From Chitinispirillaceae bacterium (GTDB taxonomy: Bacteria > Fibrobacterota > Chitinivibrionia > Chitinivibrionales > Chitinispirillaceae), in the NCBI GenBank assembly GCA_016932075.1, contig JAFGDP010000045.1, forward strand, positions 1 through 13,834: a stretch of DNA of 13,834 nucleotides, written 5' to 3'. The translations under genes were made by a program, and so were the position numbers. Below the pieces are notes generated by a model. That model was not told the DNA's origin. It did no database searches and saw nothing but the letters and a program-made list of their open reading frames with translations. Below, piece after piece: positions 1 to 7,380 of the stretch; the first letter of the stretch is position 1, and each line of letters starts with the position of its first letter.

Positions 1-38
1 GAGAGATAAGTTTATTTCAGATCCATGTCGGGTTTTTT

Positions 39-1412
39 ATGAAGCTTCCCTTTTTGAACAGAACCGATGAATTGCGCCGGCTTAAAAGAATAATCCGGGC
101 CAATGAACCAGCCCTGGCGGTCATTTATGGCCGCAGGAGATGCGGAAAATCGCGCCTGTTGCAGGAGTTGGGAGGCAAACACACCATCTATTACCTCGCC
201 GACCAGAGCGCTGAGCCCCTGCAAATCGCAAGTCTGGCCCGGCAAGTATCATCTCACTTTCCCGGATTCGATGCGGGCCTTTACCCGTCCTGGGCCTCGC
301 TGTTCGAGGCGCTCAATGCTCGTAGCGGCAATAAACAACTCACGCTCGTTCTCGATGAGTTTCCCTACCTTGTTGCCGAATCCCCGGCTCTGCCCTCGAT
401 ACTCCAGAAAATGATCGACGCTCCTTCACTGCGCTTCAGTATCATCATCGCAGGATCGTCACAACGAATGATGAAACAGGCGGCATTCGGCGAATCGGCG
501 CCGCTCTTCGGCAGGACTCGCGAGGTGTTTAACGTCAGACCGCTCGAAGCGGGATGGATTACGGATGCATTCAAGGTCAAAGGCGCCGAAGCCGTGACGC
601 GCTATGCCGTATGGGGCGGCGTGCCGCGGTACTGGGAATTGGCGGCGGAATTCAACGACCATGAACAGGCCATGCTGGAACTGGTGCTGAACCGGAACGG
701 CATACTGCACCATGAACCCCGCCGGTTGCTGCTCGACGATCTGCGAACCGATACCCAGCCCCATTCGCTGCTCGCAATCATCGGCAGCGGCGTTCACCGG
801 ATCTCGGAGATCGGCGCCAGGCTCGGTAAACCTGCTATGAACCTGCTCCGGTCCATGGAAATCCTCATGGAGCTCGGGCTTGTAAAACGTGACACACCGT
901 TTGGAGAAGATGAAAAGAACTCAAAAAGAACCCTCTATACCATAGCCGATCCTTTCCTGCGATTCTGGTACCGGTATGTGTTCCCGAATATGTCGGTATT
1001 GGAACAGGAGGTATACGACGGCGTTCTCGCGGAATGGCGAGCGACAAAGGACCAGCTTACCGGCATGATATGGGAAGATCTTGCCAGGCAGTCAACACCC
1101 CGCCTTGACGTAGGCGGAAAACACTGGGACGCGGCAAAACGGTGGTGGGGAAAAAACGAATCCGGGGTTTTGGGAGAGATCGATATCGTTGCCCGGTCCT
1201 TGGACGGAAGCGCAATCCTCCTGGGCGAAGCAAAATGGGGGGATGCAAACGAAGAGGCGATATGCGCCAAGCTGCGCGACTTCGCCGGAACCCTCGCTTT
1301 TACCCGGGGCAAACAGGTCATCACCGCTTGCTGGACCGGCCGGGAGCCCGCGAGGAAAAAATCTTCTGATTTTGTCATTACGCCACGCATGGCGCTCGAC
1401 ACGCTGCGATAA
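39..1412 (+). CDS. AAA ATPase, archaeal-type/DUF234 family, with C-terminal PD-(D/E)XK-like domain
   Basis: The 457-residue product has a P-loop near its start (GRRRCGKS, residues 31-38), a Walker B strand LTLVLDEF (101-108, D106/E107) and a sensor-like IIIAGSS (135-141). A winged-helix-like stretch follows at about 240-285, then the DUF234-like block around PFLRFWYRYVFP (305-316). The C-terminus reads GEIDIVA (379-385) and LLGEAKW (394-400), the E/D...ExK spacing of a PD-(D/E)XK nuclease-like fold (E380, D382, E397, K399). The frame is open to the left window edge, but family members begin just before the FxNRxxEL motif seen at residues 5-11, so the ATG at 39 is preferred; only a weak SD (GGG) precedes it. 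The physiological role of this family is poorly known: the proteins are cytoplasmic, widespread in archaea and anaerobic bacteria, and often isolated. It stands alone, convergent with the next gene. I am confident of the family, not of the function. Confidence 0.5.
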   Translation: MKLPFLNRTDELRRLKRIIRANEPALAVIYGRRRCGKSRLLQELGGKHTIYYLADQSAEPLQIASLARQVSSHFPGFDAGLYPSWASLFEALNARSGNKQLTLVLDEFPYLVAESPALPSILQKMIDAPSLRFSIIIAGSSQRMMKQAAFGESAPLFGRTREVFNVRPLEAGWITDAFKVKGAEAVTRYAVWGGVPRYWELAAEFNDHEQAMLELVLNRNGILHHEPRRLLLDDLRTDTQPHSLLAIIGSGVHRISEIGARLGKPAMNLLRSMEILMELGLVKRDTPFGEDEKNSKRTLYTIADPFLRFWYRYVFPNMSVLEQEVYDGVLAEWRATKDQLTGMIWEDLARQSTPRLDVGGKHWDAAKRWWGKNESGVLGEIDIVARSLDGSAILLGEAKWGDANEEAICAKLRDFAGTLAFTRGKQVITACWTGREPARKKSSDFVITPRMALDTLR

Positions 1413-1488
1413 GCCCTCCTTCCCGGGCCGTCCGAAAATATCACCTTTATAAATTTGACGATTGAGGTCAGTGCGTTTTACGCGAACA

Positions 1489-2520
1489 TTACAGCGAGCT
1501 GCGCATGATAAGCTGGGTCGGAATCACTTCGCCGATAGTTCGTGACTGCGGGGTAAGGATATAGTCGGCCGCGCGGACGCCCATCATGGCAAAGTCGGTG
1601 GAGACCACCGAAATCCCGTTCGCGATGATCCGCTTCATGGGCGTTTCGTTGTATGAGAGCACGCCGATGGTCTTTCCAAGCTCGTAGCCGGAGGACATGC
1701 ACTGTTCAACGATGATGACCAGCTCGTTGTCATCGACCACGAAATAGGCGGTGTCGGGCAGGATGTTGGACCGGTCGATGGACGTGTAGATGTCTCCGTT
1801 AAGCTTGTGGCGCCTGCAAAATTCGGAAAAACCCTCTGCCGTCGCCTTGGGATGATAGCTGTACGAGGGATGCACCAGTATGAATTTACGGTATTTCTGG
1901 ATGGCAGGCAGCGCCTTTTCAAGGCAGTTCACCATGTCGGCCTTGTGGTCCTGCACGATGTAGGAAAAACCCGCAGCTTTTGAAACGGCATCTCCTCTGT
2001 CAAGAAGAAGCGTGTACTTGCGGTCCATTTTCGCGATCACCGGAGGAACCCGCGAATCGGGCCACGGCATGACAAGGAAATCGGTGTAATTAGCCATATT
2101 GTCGAGAATGAGCGACTCGAACTGCTTGACGCTGTAGTGGTGGAAAAAAATGTCGATAGTGCCGTTGGCGCCGATCCTCTCCCTGAAGGCGTTGTAAAGC
2201 ACTCTTTTATACATGGTGAATTCATCGAACAGAAGAAAAATATTGCGCTTCCGCTCCACTTCCTCGGAAATAACATAATATCCTTTTCTGTTCTCCGCCC
2301 TGATAAGCCCTGCCCGCTGCAGCTCTTCATACGCCTTGAGAACGGTAAGACGGGCAATACCGAATGTCTCGCACACATCGCCGATGGTCGGAAGAATGTC
2401 GTTACGCTTGAGCCGGCCTTCGATGATCGCTGTTTTTACGCCGTCAACGATCTGTCGGTGCTTGGGCTTTACCGCTTTGGTGTCAATATAAAATAATTTT
2501 GAGGCTGTTTTCCGGGACAT
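1489..2520 (-). CDS. GntR/LacI-type chimeric transcriptional regulator, probable xylose-responsive repressor
   Basis: The 343-residue protein has an N-terminal GntR winged helix (about residues 17-87). It contains the typical sequences IVDGVKTAIIEGRLKRNDILP and VLKAYEELQRAGLI, followed by the wing ENRKGYYV. The rest (about 93-343) resembles a LacI/periplasmic-binding-protein sensor domain, with VVDDNELVIIVEQC, IGVLSYNETP and GVRAADYIL near the end. This GntR-DNA-binding plus LacI-sensor architecture is that of Bacillus AraR, where a pentose releases the repressor from its operator. The start is supported by a strong SD (GGAGGGA) 7 to 8 bases upstream. Divergence from xylA across 204 bases makes local control of xylA-xylE, with D-xylose or a derivative as effector, the simplest reading. 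The ligand and target are inferred from position; the regulator family is clear. Confidence 0.5.
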   Translation of the reverse strand: MSRKTASKLFYIDTKAVKPKHRQIVDGVKTAIIEGRLKRNDILPTIGDVCETFGIARLTVLKAYEELQRAGLIRAENRKGYYVISEEVERKRNIFLLFDEFTMYKRVLYNAFRERIGANGTIDIFFHHYSVKQFESLILDNMANYTDFLVMPWPDSRVPPVIAKMDRKYTLLLDRGDAVSKAAGFSYIVQDHKADMVNCLEKALPAIQKYRKFILVHPSYSYHPKATAEGFSEFCRRHKLNGDIYTSIDRSNILPDTAYFVVDDNELVIIVEQCMSSGYELGKTIGVLSYNETPMKRIIANGISVVSTDFAMMGVRAADYILTPQSRTIGEVIPTQLIMRSSL

Positions 2521-2724
2521 GAAGCATCCCTCCCTCTCTACGATACTGCATTACGCGCTCTGCCTTTGAGTAATATACATCGGATTTCTCATTGAAGGTC
2601 GAAGCACGGCAAATGAAAACAGTGAAAAAATCTTGGTTTATATTGGTTTATTATAGCATCCTTTCGTAAAAATGTTTATATTCTTTATTATCAGGCGGCG
2701 ACTCTTCCAAGGAAAGGCACAACA
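2521..2724. promoter_or_regulatory. Divergent regulatory region between the repressor gene and xylA
   Basis: This 204-bp AT-rich gap must hold both promoters and probably the operator. For xylA, a candidate promoter is TTGGTT (2643-2648) with TAAAAA (2667-2672), an 18-base spacer; both boxes are weak matches. For the regulator, TATATT on the minus strand (2577-2572) is a candidate -10 without a good -35. The xylA SD AAGGAAAG lies just upstream of its ATG. The promoter assignments are tentative; that the region is regulatory is well supported by gene layout. Confidence 0.5.
2633..2652. repeat. Tandem 10-bp direct repeat, candidate operator
   Basis: TTGGTTTATA is followed immediately by TTGGTTTATT: two copies of a 10-mer that differ only in the last base. 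The period is about one helical turn, so a dimeric regulator would meet both copies on the same DNA face. A looser third copy of the core GTTTATA sits at 2674-2680. The second copy overlaps the proposed xylA -35. The repeat is seen directly; the operator role is inferred. Confidence 0.5.
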
Positions 2725-4113
2725 ATGAAAATAGCTCAGAAAAAGGACACACGACGCAAGGGCCTCGCGGTAAACAGGAAACGTGTCAAACCGGTCTACG
2801 GTCCAAAGGTTTACTTTCCCGGCATTCCTCCCATAACCTACGAAGGAGCTGACTCTGACAATCCGCTTGCTTTCAAGCATTACAACGAAAACCGGATGGT
2901 GGGCGGTAAAACCATGAAGGAGCACCTGCGCTTTGCCGTCGCGTACTGGCATTCGCTCTGCGGCAATGGTCAGGACATGTTCGGAGCCCCCACCTGGGAA
3001 CGGGAGTGGAACAAGTCAAATGATCCCATGACCAGGGCGCGGGAAAAAATGGACGCGGCATTCGAACTCATCACCAAGCTCGGCATTCCGTTTTACTGCT
3101 TCCATGATTTTGACCTGGTCGCTGAGGCCGATACGGTGCGGGAATCCGAAAAACGGCTCCAGATCATGGTCGATAACGCTAAGGAGAAACAAAAGGCATC
3201 AGGAGTGCAGCTCCTGTGGGGTACGGCCAACCTCTTCAGCCATCCCCGCTACATGAACGGCGCTGCCACGAATCCCGAATTCGCCATCGTGGCCCGCGCA
3301 GGGGCTCAGGTCAAAGCCGCGATCGACGCGACGATCGCGCTCGGCGGAAAGGGATACGTATTTTGGGGCGGCCGTGAAGGATACCTGTCCCTTCTCAATA
3401 CCGACATGAAACGAGAAGTCGAGCATCTCGGCCGGTTCCTCACTATGGCGCGGGACTATGGCAGAAAACACGGTTTTGCCGGCACCTTTTTCATCGAACC
3501 CAAACCCATGGAGCCGACCAAGCACCAGTATGATTACGACGCAGCAACCGTGCTCAACTTTCTCCGCGCATTCGACCTTCTCGGCGATTTTGCCCTGAAC
3601 ATCGAAGTCAACCATGCCACGCTTGCCGGTCATACGTTCCAGCACGAGCTCCAGGTCGCGGCCGATGCGGGCGCGCTGGGTTCGATCGATGCAAACCGAG
3701 GTGATTATCAGAACGGCTGGGACACCGACGAATTCCCCATGGACCTGTTCGAGCTTACCCAGGCAATGCTCGTCATCCTGGACGCCGGCGGGCTGAAACC
3801 CGGAGGCATCAATTTCGACGCCAAGCTCAGGAGAAGCTCGACTGATCTCGAGGACCTGTTCATCGCCCATATCAACGGCATGGACTCGTTCGCACGGGCG
3901 CTCGTGACCGCACAGCACATTCTCACTGATTCGCCGTACCATACGTGGCGAAAGGAGCGGTATGCAACGTTTAACCGGGGCGATGGCTCGGCGTTTGAAA
4001 AGGGAACACTGACCCTCGATGACCTGCGAAGAATTGCCATTAAAAACGGCAGACTTTCGCCCAAGAGTGGCAAGCAAGAAGCGTATGAAATGCTGGTCAA
4101 CCGGTATCTCTGA
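2725..4113 (+). CDS. xylA: D-xylose isomerase
   Basis: This cytoplasmic enzyme interconverts D-xylose and D-xylulose, the first step of bacterial xylose catabolism, using two divalent metals in a TIM barrel. The 462-residue product shows the full class II signature. The catalytic pair is H127/D130 (FHDFD), and the metal/substrate residues are E258 and K260 (IEPKP), E294 and H297 (IEVNH), D322 (IDANRGD), D333/D335 (WDTDEFP) and D365 (GGINFDAK). The usual family N-terminus ([25 protein letters not shown]) starts only at about residue 30. The protein therefore carries roughly 25 extra, strongly basic residues compared with the 440-residue E. coli enzyme. The ATG has a good SD (AAGGAAAG) and no in-frame start with an SD is closer to the core, so I keep it. 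xylE follows after 44 bases, probably in one transcript. No xylB is present nearby. Confidence 0.5.
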   Translation: MKIAQKKDTRRKGLAVNRKRVKPVYGPKVYFPGIPPITYEGADSDNPLAFKHYNENRMVGGKTMKEHLRFAVAYWHSLCGNGQDMFGAPTWEREWNKSNDPMTRAREKMDAAFELITKLGIPFYCFHDFDLVAEADTVRESEKRLQIMVDNAKEKQKASGVQLLWGTANLFSHPRYMNGAATNPEFAIVARAGAQVKAAIDATIALGGKGYVFWGGREGYLSLLNTDMKREVEHLGRFLTMARDYGRKHGFAGTFFIEPKPMEPTKHQYDYDAATVLNFLRAFDLLGDFALNIEVNHATLAGHTFQHELQVAADAGALGSIDANRGDYQNGWDTDEFPMDLFELTQAMLVILDAGGLKPGGINFDAKLRRSSTDLEDLFIAHINGMDSFARALVTAQHILTDSPYHTWRKERYATFNRGDGSAFEKGTLTLDDLRRIAIKNGRLSPKSGKQEAYEMLVNRYL

Positions 4114-4157
4114 TCCGGCCGCAGCCAACCCCTCCTCCCCCCATCCAAGGAGACCCC

Positions 4158-5816
4158 ATGTCATTTGTTGACACAACCGCAGCGTCATCAGGAACGCCCT
4201 CGAGCTTTGGCACCGGGAATCGTGCTTATGTCATGATGCTCACTCTTGTTGCAACGCTCGGCGGACTCCTGTTCGGATACGACACTGCCGTGGTGAACGG
4301 CGCGGAAAAATCACTCGTCGAGCTCTATATCAGCAAGATACTCGACCCGGTGAACCATGCCTATGCCCTGTCAATGGTCGCCCAGTACCGGCTCCTCATG
4401 ACCCTGGTGCTCTATGTCGTTTTTCTGATCGTTTCCGCTCAGATTATAAAACTGTTCGGCATTAAAAAGGGCGGTATTGCCAGCGGGGCCATCATCGTCA
4501 TTCTCACGCTGTGGGCAATCGGATTTATGGGCCGGGGATTCCCGGACTCAGCCTCGGATCTCCAGAACACCGCCGACGCGATCAAGGGATTCGTGATCGC
4601 GAGCGCGCTCATCGGCTGCGTGATCGGCGGCGCGCTGTCCGGATTCATTTCAAAATCGCTGGGCAGGAAAAAGGGACTCATCGTCGCGGCCATTGCGTTC
4701 GCCGTGTCAGGCATCGGCGCATGGCGGCCGGAAACCTTCAACTTTTTCGGATGCCTGCCCGTATACTCGTTCGTTGTCTACCGGATCATCGGCGGCATTG
4801 GCGTTGGCATCGCCTCCATGCTCGCGCCCATGTACATTGCCGAGATCGCGCCTGCAAACGTGCGCGGCAAACTCGTGTCGTGGAACCAGTTCGCCATCAT
4901 CCTCGGCATGCTTGTCATCTATTTTGTCAACTATTTCATCGCGCGGCAGGGCGACGAGCAGTGGCTTGTCGCCACAGGCTGGCGCTGGATGTTTTTTTCC
5001 GGTGTGATACCCTCGGTCATCTTCTTCGGCCTGCTGCTTCTCGTTCCTGAAACACCCCGCTTTTTAGTAATGAAAGGGAACGAAGATGGCGCCAGGCGCG
5101 TGCTGAAAAAAATTGCCGGTGAGACACAGGCCCCGGTCATTCTTGCCGAAATCAAGGACACATTGCACGAAAAGAGCGTGCCCTGGCTCAGCTACGGTTT
5201 CTTCGTCATCTTCATCGGCATCATGCTCTCGGTGTTCCAGCAGTTCGTGGGTATCAACGTGGTCCTCTACTATGCCGGCAACATCTTCCGCAACATGGGC
5301 GCGAGCACCAACACATCGCTTATGCAGACCATTATCGTGGGCGCGATCAATCTCCTGTTCACCGTGGTCGCTATCTTCACAGTCGACCGGTTTGGCCGCA
5401 AGCCGCTCATGATCATCGGCGCACTCGGTATGGCTGCCAGCATGCTCGCGCTCGGCACCGCGTTCTTTCTGCAAAACCTCGGTTTTTTCGCGCTTCTCTG
5501 CATGCTCTTCTACGTGGCCTCGTTCGCCGTGAGCTGGGGACCCGTGACGTGGGTCTTGCTTTCCGAGATCTTCCCCAACTCGATCCGCAGCGCCATGTCA
5601 ATCGCCGTGGCCGCCCAGTGGATCGCCAACTGGATCATCTCGCTCACCTTCCCCATGCTCAACGACAACCAGTTCCTCACCTCGGTATTCCACCACGGGT
5701 TCTCCTACTGGCTCTACGGCGCCTTCAGCATTCTTGCCGCGCTGTTCATGTGGAAGCTCGTGCCCGAGACAAAAGGAAAAACGCTTGAGGAGATGGAACG
5801 GCTGTGGAGGAAATAA
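4158..5816 (+). CDS. xylE: D-xylose/H+ symporter, MFS sugar porter, XylE-like, with a two-helix insert
   Basis: This inner-membrane transporter probably imports D-xylose with protons. Its second half is very close to E. coli XylE: QQFVGINVVLYYA (361-373), DRFGRKPLMIIGALGMA (410-425), SWGPVTWVLLSEIFPN (459-474), AVAAQWIAN (483-491) and VPETKGKTLEE (535-545). Residues matching known XylE sugar contacts are kept: F39, Q244, Q361/Q362, N367, N398, Q487/W488. The proton-coupling D and R positions are also present (D42 in GYDTAV, R209 in RIIGGIG). The length of 552 exceeds the usual 480-500. The excess is mostly residues 60-142 between TM1 and TM2, which include two hydrophobic stretches (about 78-98 and 106-124). 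An SD (AAGGAG) lies 5 bases before the ATG. The xylA neighbour supports xylose as substrate, although sugar porters can be promiscuous. Confidence 0.5.
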   Translation: MSFVDTTAASSGTPSSFGTGNRAYVMMLTLVATLGGLLFGYDTAVVNGAEKSLVELYISKILDPVNHAYALSMVAQYRLLMTLVLYVVFLIVSAQIIKLFGIKKGGIASGAIIVILTLWAIGFMGRGFPDSASDLQNTADAIKGFVIASALIGCVIGGALSGFISKSLGRKKGLIVAAIAFAVSGIGAWRPETFNFFGCLPVYSFVVYRIIGGIGVGIASMLAPMYIAEIAPANVRGKLVSWNQFAIILGMLVIYFVNYFIARQGDEQWLVATGWRWMFFSGVIPSVIFFGLLLLVPETPRFLVMKGNEDGARRVLKKIAGETQAPVILAEIKDTLHEKSVPWLSYGFFVIFIGIMLSVFQQFVGINVVLYYAGNIFRNMGASTNTSLMQTIIVGAINLLFTVVAIFTVDRFGRKPLMIIGALGMAASMLALGTAFFLQNLGFFALLCMLFYVASFAVSWGPVTWVLLSEIFPNSIRSAMSIAVAAQWIANWIISLTFPMLNDNQFLTSVFHHGFSYWLYGAFSILAALFMWKLVPETKGKTLEEMERLWRK

Positions 5817-5896
5817 CAACCAGCCAGCAAGCCGCTATTTGCCAGGTTTAGCCTGCTGGAAATTCCGGATAAGTCACTGCGCTCCGGTTTCGTGAT

Positions 5897-5916
5897 ACGC
5901 ATTATGCGTAACGCAT
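5897..5916. repeat. Three alternating copies of a 6-bp word forming overlapping palindromes
   Basis: ACGCAT, T, ATGCGT, A, ACGCAT run consecutively, so two perfect 6-1-6 palindromes (5897-5909 and 5904-5916) share the middle arm. A further TTGCAT follows at 5919-5924. The array sits between xylE and the second ATPase gene, about 50 bases upstream of the latter's promoter. It could be a protein-binding site or a small switchable hairpin. Its role is unknown. Confidence 0.5.
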
Positions 5917-5967
5917 TTTGCATAGTAGCCGTTGAGTACCACTATTGGTGCCAATTTGAGAATTCCA

Positions 5968-5996
5968 TTGACAATTTGTCTGATATGGGGTAAATT
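5968..5996 (+). promoter_or_regulatory. Sigma70-type promoter for the DUF4143 ATPase gene
   Basis: A perfect TTGACA (5968-5973) is followed after 17 bases by TAAATT (5991-5996, 4 of 6 to TATAAT). Transcription would start about 6-7 bases downstream, at or next to the ATG at 6003, so the message would have little or no leader. Only a poor, distant purine stretch (TGGGG, 5986-5990) could act as SD, and it would lie upstream of the transcription start. Confidence 0.5.
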
Positions 5997-6002
5997 AACG
6001 TT

Positions 6003-7169
6003 ATGGTGCCAAGAATACTGGCAAAATCGATTAATCATCTTATTGCCAAATTTCCCATTCTGTTCATTACCGGGCCGCGGCAGTCAGGCAAAACCACCTT
6101 GCTGAAATCGTGTCTGCCAAAATTCACCTATGTTTCATTGGAAAATCCCGACAACCTTGATTTCGCCACGTCGGATCCGCGCGGTTTTTTGTCACGGTAT
6201 TACAAAAAATGCATTATTGACGAGGCACAACGGGCGCCGAAACTTTTTTCCTATATGCAGCAAGTAGTCGATGACGCCCATGAACCCGGCATGTTTATAC
6301 TCAGCGGATCTCAGAATTTCCTCCTTATGGAAAGAATCTCGCAGTCGCTCGCGGGACGTGTCGCCGTGCTCAATTTACTGCCTTTTGACAGAGAAGAACT
6401 CATTAACGGCAAGCTGGCGCCTGGATCGATTGAAGAGGCTCTTTTTATGGGCGCGTATCCGCGCCTTTTCGACATGCATATTGAACCGAATGATTTCTAC
6501 CCGAATTATATGACCACATATATAGAGAGGGATGTTCGACAATTAAAAAACGTGACTGACCTGACGGTTTTTCAGCAATTCATCAAGCTCTGCGCCGGAA
6601 GGTGCGGTTCCCTTCTCAACACGGTCTCGCTTGGAAACGATTGCGGCATCACCCATAATACCGTGCGTTCATGGCTGTCGCTTTTAGAAATCAGCTTTGT
6701 CGTTTTTCTATTACCGCCCTACTATGTCAATTTCAACAAGCGGATCGTGAAATCCCCGAAACTATACTTTTATGATACGGGCGTCGCGTGCTCGCTTCTG
6801 GGGATACGTTCGGCGGATGAACTCTCGATGCATCCAATGCGCGGCCCGCTTTTCGAAAATTATGTTCTTATCGAATTTCTCAAATATTACCACCATCATG
6901 GCCGGCGGCCAGAGCTTTTTTTCTGGCGCGATAAAACCGGTCATGAAATCGATTGCATCGTAGAAAAGGGGCAAAAAACAATTCCAGTCGAAATCAAATC
7001 AGGGCAGACCGTCAATGACGATTACTTTAAAAACGTACGATACTTCAATGAACTAAGCAGAAAAAAAGGAGGCTTTGTTATTTACGGGGGAAAAGAGCCG
7101 CAGCCGCGCACCGAAGCGACCGTGCTCGGATGGAAGGATTGCCTGAAAGCGATTATAAGCGGGACCTGA
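6003..7169 (+). CDS. AAA_14-type ATPase with DUF4143 C-terminal domain
   Basis: The 388-residue product starts in the manner typical of the family (hydrophobic-PRIL). The P-loop GPRQSGKT is at 24-31, Walker B IIDEAQ at 71-76 and the sensor-like FILSGSQN at 98-105, followed by SLAGRVAVLNLLPF (115-128). The second half matches DUF4143: YIERDVRQL (173-181), a helix-turn-helix-like NTVRSWLSLLE (219-229) and KLYFYDTGV (253-261). It ends in a PD-(D/E)XK-like core with FENYV (284-288), W308-R309-D310, HEIDCIV (314-320) and IPVEIKSG (327-334; E330, K332). Members are common in anaerobes and archaea, frequently present as many paralogues, and of unknown physiological role. The start is fixed by family N-terminus and promoter position. 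It is monocistronic. Family assignment is firm; function is not. Confidence 0.5.
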   Translation: MVPRILAKSINHLIAKFPILFITGPRQSGKTTLLKSCLPKFTYVSLENPDNLDFATSDPRGFLSRYYKKCIIDEAQRAPKLFSYMQQVVDDAHEPGMFILSGSQNFLLMERISQSLAGRVAVLNLLPFDREELINGKLAPGSIEEALFMGAYPRLFDMHIEPNDFYPNYMTTYIERDVRQLKNVTDLTVFQQFIKLCAGRCGSLLNTVSLGNDCGITHNTVRSWLSLLEISFVVFLLPPYYVNFNKRIVKSPKLYFYDTGVACSLLGIRSADELSMHPMRGPLFENYVLIEFLKYYHHHGRRPELFFWRDKTGHEIDCIVEKGQKTIPVEIKSGQTVNDDYFKNVRYFNELSRKKGGFVIYGGKEPQPRTEATVLGWKDCLKAIISGT

Positions 7170-7244
7170 CTTGCTCCCATCGTGTTTTCGCGCACTGGGA
7201 AAAATTATAATATAAGGTCGTTAAAAATAAAAACAGTCCGCCCC

Positions 7245-7310
7245 CTACCTGCGTATCACAAACGGCTGGGTTATCGCGCTTTTGTCAGGGAACTCGGCGC
7301 GGAGGAGGTA
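7245..7310 (-). pseudogene. Remnant of a secretion sorting-domain C-terminal tail
   Basis: On the minus strand a 21-codon stretch begins YLLRAEF, ends QPFVIRR and closes with TAG; an in-frame TAA immediately precedes it. It aligns loosely with the last residues of the adjacent large gene (YVLKLGSG...TEKFAVFK): tyrosine, alternating hydrophobic residues, a threonine and a closing F-V-basic tail. This pattern is typical of the last two strands of type IX-like sorting domains. The stop is followed on that strand by a T-rich run (7223-7235). I read it as the surviving 3' end of a deleted or truncated sorting-domain gene. It is too short for certainty and could be chance. Confidence 0.5.
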
Positions 7311-7346
7311 TTACTCTCTAATACTAAGCCCAGTAATTTATTGCCA

Positions 7347-7369
7347 GGGAGAAGCTGAGAGCTCCTCCC
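7347..7369. other. Hairpin between convergent genes, possible weak terminator
   Basis: GGGAG (7347-7351) pairs with CTCCC (7365-7369), and after one mismatch AGCT (7353-7356) pairs with AGCT (7360-7363) around a GAG loop. It lies 12 bases beyond the stop of the minus-strand surface-protein gene. No good T-run follows on either strand, so termination is only a possibility. Confidence 0.5.
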
Positions 7370-7380
7370 CTTTAGCAAGG

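Noticed and set aside
935..1444. Minus-strand frame of 169 codons opposite the first ATPase
   Set aside because: It has Ser/Arg/Pro-rich shadow composition, no SD, and overlaps the conserved nuclease-like domain of the ATPase.
3199..4188. Long open frame on the minus strand (329 codons) opposite xylA
   Set aside because: It mirrors the fully conserved xylose isomerase, has no recognisable motif, and long antisense frames are expected in GC-rich coding DNA.
5824..5859. CCAGCA/TGCTGG inverted repeat after xylE, as terminator
   Set aside because: Only 6 bp with a 24-base loop and no T-run.
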